Position numbers and translations under genes: made by a program. From an uncultured Bacilli bacterium (GTDB taxonomy: Bacteria > Bacillota_I > Bacilli_A > RF39 > UBA660): a DNA stretch of 19,072 bases. Every line of letters starts with the position of its first letter. Position 1 is the stretch's first letter. Location of the stretch: assembly GCA_934098445.1 (NCBI GenBank), contig CAKOOW010000023.1, forward strand, positions 1 to 19,072. The letters run 5' to 3'. This document shows positions 16,001-19,072 of this stretch, in pieces. The notes beneath the pieces were generated by a model. It worked only from the letters and a program-made list of their open reading frames with translations. It ran no database searches and was not told the DNA's origin.

Positions 16001-16953
16001 ATACAAAACGATGTTATTGGTGTTGTCTTATCAAAGCCATCACAATCATAATACGTTTTATATACAAAATAATAATGATATGGACTTCCAACTAAATTGT
16101 TGAAATATGTATCAGGAATACTATTAAGTTTTCCATTCTTGCAGGCGGACTCACTTGAACAGTTATATCCTCTAACTCTTGACACTCTAAAACGGGTACA
16201 AGCATTATTTCCAGATACTCCTATTTCTGAAGTTGTAGAGCTTGAACTACTACTATCATTAGTTTTATTTGGAGTAGTAATTTCATCATTAGTTGGGGTA
16301 TTCTTTTCACTTTCACATGTTTCTTTTGTTGTAAACTCCGATTTTTCTTCAGTGTGATACCCACTATTATTGAAAAATGTTTTTTTATTCCAAATATATT
16401 TATTCTGTTCAGTTACGTAGTAACATTTTTCCGAATCATCTTCAGTATCACTAGGCTGTGAGCTAGAATTTCCACTACTCTCGCATTTTGCGTTACTATC
16501 TTGTTTTACCCAACCAGCACCATAACCACTAGATGAAGATTGACAATCATTGCCAAGGCAATAGCAAGACTTTGTTTCTGTTGTTTGTGATGAGGAATTT
16601 GCTGGGGAAAAAATTGTTGTAATTACAAATGCTTCTGTATTACCATCTTTCGTCATATAAGTTAGTGTTAGTGTTAAATTAGGTGACATGCCTCCTGGAT
16701 TTGTAATTTTGATAGAATTATTGCCAAACTCAATTCCTTTAGCATTTGTTGGTTTTGGGGATATTGTAGCAAAACTTTTATAGTTTGATTTATCACAATT
16801 ACTCTGATTAATTATACTGTCATAAGTTATTGTCTGATTTTTAGTCAAATTTTCCAAAGTAGCAGTACAAATACTTGCTGCTTTTACTGATGAAAATTGA
16901 ATAAATATTGATAATAATAATATAATAAATATCATTTTTTTAGCTTTTTTCAT
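10084..16953 (-). CDS. Giant secreted cysteine-rich protein with M23 peptidase domain
   Basis: A 2289-aa protein with a cleavable signal peptide (1-25, ending SSVKAA). Residues 26-250 include the cysteine cluster CYCLGNDC (130-137) and a Ser/Thr/Asn-rich linker. Residues about 255-400 contain SFCIDP (C317) and a YTHWYID segment, recalling a thioester domain but without the expected Gln. An M23 (LytM-type) endopeptidase spans about 495-625 with every expected residue: H518 and D522 in HSGID, H571 in YLHLS, and H607-L-H609. The rest is unrecognised: β-rich about 640-830, long helical regions about 840-1080 and 1190-1370, further helices 1540-1640, and a cysteine-rich end (about 2020-2120). There are about 38 cysteines. 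No LPxTG motif or C-terminal membrane helix is visible. The start overlaps the previous stop by one base, with AAGGAGA in place. Peptidoglycan cleavage is inferred; the pilus or cargo role is hypothetical. Stop TAG. Confidence 0.85.
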   Translation of the reverse strand: MKKAKKMIFIILLLSIFIQFSSVKAASICTATLENLTKNQTITYDSIINQSNCDKSNYKSFATISPKPTNAKGIEFGNNSIKITNPGGMSPNLTLTLTYMTKDGNTEAFVITTIFSPANSSSQTTETKSCYCLGNDCQSSSSGYGAGWVKQDSNAKCESSGNSSSQPSDTEDDSEKCYYVTEQNKYIWNKKTFFNNSGYHTEEKSEFTTKETCESEKNTPTNDEITTPNKTNDSSSSSSTTSEIGVSGNNACTRFRVSRVRGYNCSSESACKNGKLNSIPDTYFNNLVGSPYHYYFVYKTYYDCDGFDKTTPITSFCIDPALEGPQVAGYTGTENGFKYKGYNIYDGTTEALDINNKFHKGLYHLYTHWYIDNRKKIEAVHQQTDEDFVDFIMDNVARKLRLTYDTANLNRYYPIDNTKGKYQSHWSETEYDAYKDNKLGVSGGNSEVKKLIKEIWEEVQNFVENGKIDTSTSYSDNWVMPLKSYNRITGDWDGKSDNAEHRRCGLSTGKGWDGSESHSGIDFSANEGTEVYAAQAGTVLATTKNNATMGNAVIIIVKSSDGTELRTRYLHLSKIADGISANTVVKQGQLIGYSGYSLDKNNKPQYHLHFDVSTNDVTSKTTYGKTLVNPRKYLPMDNINRCSQTAYTQETPKESEGTIVKASGTTVKFEVNQLTSPKSTNNNKGISAELEFIVKSDNTSVLDSIIKDGNYKIVAKTDKNEYFDVDAVKETEWTAVDGGYSIKYKISEDNVYAKVTNKKIEKVTVGLQISYYDPYSISNIMILNTNETNKSSKALQDFVTFLKGNIDKFQGVSINFEAEKTSCKPSYAMVCGLPTYYLIEGTQSSTAFNAVMSGIKNAGDLQNVLGSALDIIDTLKNFNLEKLTKHDLNLILGLLSNFAEDGSALASIKADLTNILTPLVNKGNNTAKNLVTLLRSVSYDGKDTKINFINLSTLIINVLDQSLNGNGLEGLKADWGDIVDYLNEGVKNGTISISTTETFENIYNLIKSSDTSLATILTASQQIVKWVHNNSLLTNITQIKSEFTAALSSITMIFTDTTQGLNSIYNGLKDLISQVDITKSLADPGNYNILTTLKNTITVDWKKCIIGEDGKEATDPAGNSYTIQQSNDNGYDMFCSIVCKEDYAIKMPGNLETVYAGRYISTNIDNVYHATVGMAGQRTCVTTEIKNDKYKEEALAKKDEMLEAYNRFYSNYNIYLNLKAKEKQEGQSSGLTSNKANHTFKNFGDTSKKLEEVQKKVENAVQDTIMQYVDELFDNDTSARLKASLSGDDLKNLAASLIAKGFEGMINGKDAGDIFDEYVEEQSAKVLESAKAKLASFKEDLSTNVNNAIKTTVGDSIKGFLGGLGLSSLEIACNAGSSWLAKLFGVGEAVQAACSGYSFASTTLYKTVEGLNSASGYKIFQLEEPIEVNGSFHPYTYKDNTSAQTKLASEFVENNNENQKYSFEFNTWKITVPIMKGQSAGSFDAGTLSYGSLLLNAGSQITKLMKDSGLFQDEDNSSLGAIETGFNQLKSQLTNFGNISDIGSLDNISDMNFDKLMSVMTGVLGKVDKITKAADGLMSGITDTVDKTILFYYNFLGLFNPYYAALAEARSQMEIAKQDYTAAQKTLIDMASRMNACTEWSKSYDFNPTLEFTYGYPKNSILDYIVNRNDKTTEKVYLKDINKGEPETVSYYCDAGVETENVQDWDVITSGKCRTNDGIIGSMLGAFLDDDSMVANLLNSFKNSKSGLASLKKLISNSKLKEYIPDSKKSALSDKICSFFGQNACDIFGDDEDSLVTYIPGNIVYKLNNGSTSGIESSSNLFSILGNGGGISGFLNSLTKNITYGTGMGTSVNYKDAAKVVNITRYGNPGVSISGLNLQNFANMFVNYASSKFGNSMSSKITDALANWNGQGSQEFIYYKPEKQYWTTSNKGIYTSQKPSDADAVLVDIGDPGLTDPSVVSGTDAAKEADGKIYPIALSTQAGLYQYQIKINGVGQYYNNTTATGRIIGDTGYISGLLANQYVCFYEVKTEPETPDQSCEDILNSTDCQEENEDGTKKSYLDLFMGTSKDNKLYEEYENKANSCINKLLADGNACCNIIDKTKVPSSNETYNKVCKTNSNGTPCSGIKLYGEDSALQTTITTKNNSALISNSGTLQFYTKVVSNYDLFPNGGKSKGYNWSGKTSGYENKSDDGAPGKQDLSNIIEQIEDVGDGIYADDEKYLEYSITMNSACMNAIKTYNKNQEIIDLGFGDYSASSISKESREYKSQFLADIQSNSEYSSCKIDSYLK

Positions 16954-17669
16954 TATACTATTCTCTCCTTGTCTTTCCTTATTTTATTTAAAACTATACT
17001 TATTACAACAGCTATCAGTGTTATTAATAATATCCCTGATAACAGCCAATGTTTTTTTATAAGATTTTCCGCTGATTTTAGAAAACCTTCATGCCTATTC
17101 TCATTTTTTTTCGAGTCTTGACTGTTTATATATTGTTCTAATCCAGAAGAAAAATCTTCTCTAGAAATATTATCAACAGTTAAAAATTTACTACAATAAA
17201 AGTAATCAGGATATTCAATGCATTTTGGTGTAACACTGTACGTATTATATCTTGGGACACTTACTTGGAGCGTACGTATTGCATCTTTACCGCATGAAGT
17301 GTCAGTGGGATAAACTGATACAGTATATTCCTTTACAATATCCATTGCTCCAGTAGAAATCGTATTAATATTATTTGACCCAGAGCCATAATTAATAGTT
17401 TTTTTATCATCACCATACGCTGCTATAGCATATAAGTTTTCGGTCAAATTATATATTTTTATGGCGCCTAAATATGATGTCTGAATTATTTGCTCATCAG
17501 TTATATCATCATTTGTCATATAATTATACTCAAATGGTTCTGAAGTAGCAGTTACCGCTCCAGCTTCATTGTTAAGTTTGACTCTCTTTTCTAATGAACA
17601 TGATGCGGCATTTACTTTAATAAAAAGTCCTAAAAAACAAATAACTAAAAATAGTGCATTTTTTTTCAT
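16953..17669 (-). CDS. Secreted-side membrane protein with signal peptide and C-terminal TM helix
   Basis: The 238-aa protein has an N-terminal signal peptide (1-22, ending VNAA), an extracytoplasmic domain (about 23-205) with four cysteines (24, 126, 150, 159), a C-terminal transmembrane helix (about 208-228) and a basic cytoplasmic end (KIRKDKERIV). This type I topology places nearly all of it outside, next to where the giant protein would emerge. C24 follows the predicted cleavage site, but AASC is not a lipobox with the usual Leu at -3, so a lipoprotein is unlikely. Its TAA overlaps the giant gene's ATG by one base, implying coupled synthesis and possibly a complex. Ribosome binding site AAAGGAG. 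No family recognised; a dedicated docking or chaperone partner of the giant protein is a guess. Confidence 0.8.
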   Translation of the reverse strand: MKKNALFLVICFLGLFIKVNAASCSLEKRVKLNNEAGAVTATSEPFEYNYMTNDDITDEQIIQTSYLGAIKIYNLTENLYAIAAYGDDKKTINYGSGSNNINTISTGAMDIVKEYTVSVYPTDTSCGKDAIRTLQVSVPRYNTYSVTPKCIEYPDYFYCSKFLTVDNISREDFSSGLEQYINSQDSKKNENRHEGFLKSAENLIKKHWLLSGILLITLIAVVISIVLNKIRKDKERIV

Positions 17670-17684
17670 ATTCTTTCTCCTTTC

Positions 17685-18542
17685 TTATAGTGCTTCAGAT
17701 TTAATATACCTATAATCTTTGTCAAAATAATATTTAACTTTTTTAAATTCAGTATTGGTATCGCAAATATCTGATGTATCAAAATTTCCAAAATAGAGTT
17801 TTATAACACTTGCTTCACATATTGTTTTTTCTTTAGCAGCATTATCATATATTTTTATATCCATTGCCCCACTAAGAGATAATTCATAATAATAGTAGCT
17901 TAAGGATAATTCATATCCAGATGAAGTCTTTGCTAACTCGCCTTTATCGTTTCTATATAAGCCGTTTGATTTAGCGTCATTGCTTGAATTTGTTGATATT
18001 ACAATAGTACACATTGTTTTATCGCAAAACAATGCGTTTACTCCTTTGAAAAAACCATCGTTCAAAATTGTATTTGCTTTAATTTCCGTATTTTTAAATT
18101 TAGCCGCTAAGGCTTTATTTATAAATTTAATGGATAGTTTTACTTCACCCAACTCCGTGTCCTCATCAAACATGCCAGCTCCAACCATATAATCTATTAA
18201 GTCAGAATCATCATAAAATAGTCGACTTAAAGTATATAAAATTTTGATGGTATCATAATCATTACCAGTGTAATTAGCTCCCCAATATATTTTCGCAACT
18301 TTCGCAATATTATTTGTGCTATCTATATAATCTTTAATACTATCTTCATCAAAAGGTTTAATAGCATCTTTAAGATAATTTTCAAACTCATTAGTAGTTG
18401 GATTATCTGGAGTTAATTCTTTATCCTTATGAAATATCTTTGTACAAATAAATATTATTAGTCCTATTAGAATTAGACCTATTAATATGGAGACTATTAT
18501 TGTTTTTTTGTTTTTAAAATCCACTTTTAACTTATTTTTCAT
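17685..18542 (-). CDS. Membrane-anchored extracytoplasmic protein, first gene of the Tad-like operon
   Basis: The 285-aa protein has a basic N-terminus, one transmembrane segment (about 14-33) and an external domain (about 40-285). The external part is helical at first (EFENYLKDAIKPFDEDSIKDYI) and then β-rich, with four cysteines (173, 178, 242, 260) and a Tyr-rich strand near 215-220. I do not recognise the family. Its position at the head of the operon, 15 bases before the next gene, ties it to the Tad-like system. The start follows an AAGGAAAA site 10-13 bases upstream. A longer minus-strand frame overlapping this region into rpsD is not a credible extension because it is in another frame. 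Stop TAA. Confidence 0.8.
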   Translation of the reverse strand: MKNKLKVDFKNKKTIIVSILIGLILIGLIIFICTKIFHKDKELTPDNPTTNEFENYLKDAIKPFDEDSIKDYIDSTNNIAKVAKIYWGANYTGNDYDTIKILYTLSRLFYDDSDLIDYMVGAGMFDEDTELGEVKLSIKFINKALAAKFKNTEIKANTILNDGFFKGVNALFCDKTMCTIVISTNSSNDAKSNGLYRNDKGELAKTSSGYELSLSYYYYELSLSGAMDIKIYDNAAKEKTICEASVIKLYFGNFDTSDICDTNTEFKKVKYYFDKDYRYIKSEAL

Positions 18543-18647
18543 ACTTACACTTTTCCTTCTCTATCATAACTAATATAAGGATAACATTTTTTTCGTAAAA
18601 AAACAATTTATTCTTACAAAAATGGCTATTTTTTTTGGAAAAGCCAA
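18543..18647. other. Divergent intergenic region between the Tad-like operon and rpsD
   Basis: Very AT-rich with long T and A runs. It must carry the leftward promoter for the operon; the rightward rpsD promoter begins at its right end. TGGCT (18623-18627) and AGCCA (18642-18646) can pair, with an AT-rich interior. Confidence 0.5.
18572..18599 (-). promoter_or_regulatory. Possible promoter of the Tad-like operon
   Basis: On the minus strand a TATATT -10 (18572-18577, 5 of 6) lies 16 bases from a TTTACG -35-like hexamer (18594-18599, 4 of 6). The start would fall about 20-25 bases upstream of the first gene's ATG. Other AT-rich hexamers nearby (for example TATGAT) could serve instead, so this is the best of several candidates. 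Confidence 0.4.
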
Positions 18648-18676
18648 TTGACTTTAGAAAGGGAATATGGTAAATT
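18648..18676 (+). promoter_or_regulatory. rpsD promoter with extended -10
   Basis: TTGACT (18648-18653), a 17-base spacer and TAAATT (18671-18676) preceded by TGG, an extended -10 (TGn) element. Transcription would begin near 18683, giving an rpsD leader of about 158 bases. Confidence 0.7.
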
Positions 18677-18689
18677 ATTCTTGCATTTA

Positions 18690-18790
18690 ATTGGCAGTGC
18701 CTAAAGTTTAGAGAAGTGTCTATCACGGTTTTGGTTATAAGTATCTTATGACTGCCTAAAGAGAAAATATCTGGATAGACTCCCCTAGAA
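18690..18790 (+). ncRNA. Candidate S4-binding rpsD leader pseudoknot
   Basis: Two perfect helices interleave: GGCAGT (18693-18698) with ACTGCC (18751-18756), and GTCTATC (18718-18724) with GATAGAC (18774-18780). The order a-b-a'-b' is a pseudoknot. Firmicutes rpsD is known to be autoregulated by S4 binding to a structured leader, so this is the likely S4 target. TGCCTAAAG occurs twice (18698-18706 and 18753-18761), allowing an alternative fold. Confidence 0.6.
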
Positions 18791-18840
18791 ATGGTAGGTA
18801 TACTAAGTAAAAGCAAAATATAATGAAAGGAGAATATTTT

Positions 18841-19072
18841 ATGGCAAGATATACTGGTGCTCAATATAAGAAATCACGTCATCTTGGTTTTTCTACTTTA
18901 GAAAATGGTAAAGAACTTGCAAGAAGACCTTATGCTCCTGGTATTCACGGACAAGATCGTAAGAGAAAGTTAAGTGAATATGGTGTTCAGTTACAAGAAA
19001 AACAAAAGGTAAGATTTATGTATGGTTTAAATGAAAAGCAATTTGCGAAAACATTTAAACGTGCTACTAAAA
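18841..19072 (+). CDS. rpsD: 30S ribosomal protein S4, N-terminal part (runs off right edge)
   Basis: S4 is a primary 16S rRNA-binding protein that starts assembly of the small-subunit body and, in Firmicutes, represses its own mRNA. The visible 77 codons read MARYTGAQYKKSRHLG, then RRPYAPGIHGQDRKRKLSEYG, LQEKQKVRFMYGLNEKQF and a basic continuation, all typical of bacterial S4. No zinc-binding Cys cluster is present in the N-terminal part, so this is the Cys-free form. The start is supported by GAAAGGAG (18825-18832), 8 bases upstream. It is a stand-alone gene diverging from the Tad-like operon rather than part of the α operon, as in Bacillus. The C-terminal S4 RNA-binding domain lies beyond the window. 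Confidence 0.97.
   Translation, partial: MARYTGAQYKKSRHLGFSTLENGKELARRPYAPGIHGQDRKRKLSEYGVQLQEKQKVRFMYGLNEKQFAKTFKRATK

Larger units (their letters stand above)
4548..18542 (-). other. Tad-like secretion/pilus operon (nine genes)
   Basis: Nine minus-strand genes run without an internal gap larger than about 20 bases, two junctions overlap by one base, and a single terminator closes the set. The order is 285-aa anchored protein, 238-aa membrane protein, 2289-aa exoprotein, 273-aa pseudopilin-like protein, CpaB-like 1, CpaB-like 2, CpaF/TadA ATPase, TadB, TadC. The last five are recognisable Tad machinery. The first three are not known Tad parts. No small Flp pilin gene fits in any gap. Confidence 0.8.

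Noticed and set aside
18623..18646. TGGCT/AGCCA hairpin with a T-run as a terminator
   Set aside because: The stem is only 5 bp with a long AT interior, and no gene ends upstream on either strand here.
18532..18864. 110-codon minus-strand frame across the rpsD leader and start
   Set aside because: It opposes rpsD and its promoter/leader, has no ribosome binding site, and overlaps the first gene of the Tad-like operon in a different frame.

Overview
The window comes from a very AT-rich, monoderm-type bacterium, most likely an uncultured member of the Bacillota (Firmicutes/Bacilli side). The evidence is low-GC codon use, strong AGGAGG-type ribosome binding sites, TTGACA/TATAAT promoters, a stand-alone rpsD with a Bacillus-style leader, and secreted proteins but no outer-membrane genes. 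Naming a lineage (for example an RF39-like gut clade) would be a guess. The standard code works throughout: ORFs stay full length with TGA as stop, although none of the 13 complete genes uses TGA as its stop.

Layout. Positions 1-2655 (minus strand) hold housekeeping DNA: the start of a coiled-coil gene that runs off the left edge, then ruvA, a HAD-family 5'-nucleotidase-like gene and ruvB as one tight operon behind a near-consensus promoter. Positions 2826-4069 hold a single membrane-anchored glycine-rich surface protein with its own terminator. Positions 4041-4570 are a 530-base non-coding stretch with a 12-bp palindrome, a distant third copy of its arm next to the glycine-rich gene's ribosome binding site, and a 20-base direct repeat.

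Positions 4548-18542 (minus strand) are the centre of interest: nine tightly packed genes, about 14 kb, ending in a clear terminator. In transcription order they are a membrane-anchored protein (285 aa), a signal-peptide/C-terminal-TM protein (238 aa), a 2289-aa secreted cysteine-rich protein with an intact M23 (LytM-type) peptidase domain, a TadE/pseudopilin-like protein (273 aa), two tandem CpaB-like SAF proteins, a CpaF/TadA-type ATPase, and TadB- and TadC-like membrane platform proteins. This is a Tad (Flp-pilus/type II secretion superfamily) engine, but with no recognisable Flp pilin, prepilin peptidase, TadZ/CpaE or secretin, and with a giant peptidase-bearing exoprotein where the pilin would be expected. 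A reasonable model is that ATPase, TadB and TadC form the motor, the CpaB pair the periplasm/wall-facing collar, the 273-aa protein a pseudopilin, and the giant protein the cargo or surface structure that also opens peptidoglycan. Much of this is inference.

The right edge carries the first 77 codons of rpsD (plus strand), diverging from the Tad-like operon. Its leader of about 160 bases contains two interleaved helices, consistent with an S4-binding autoregulatory pseudoknot.
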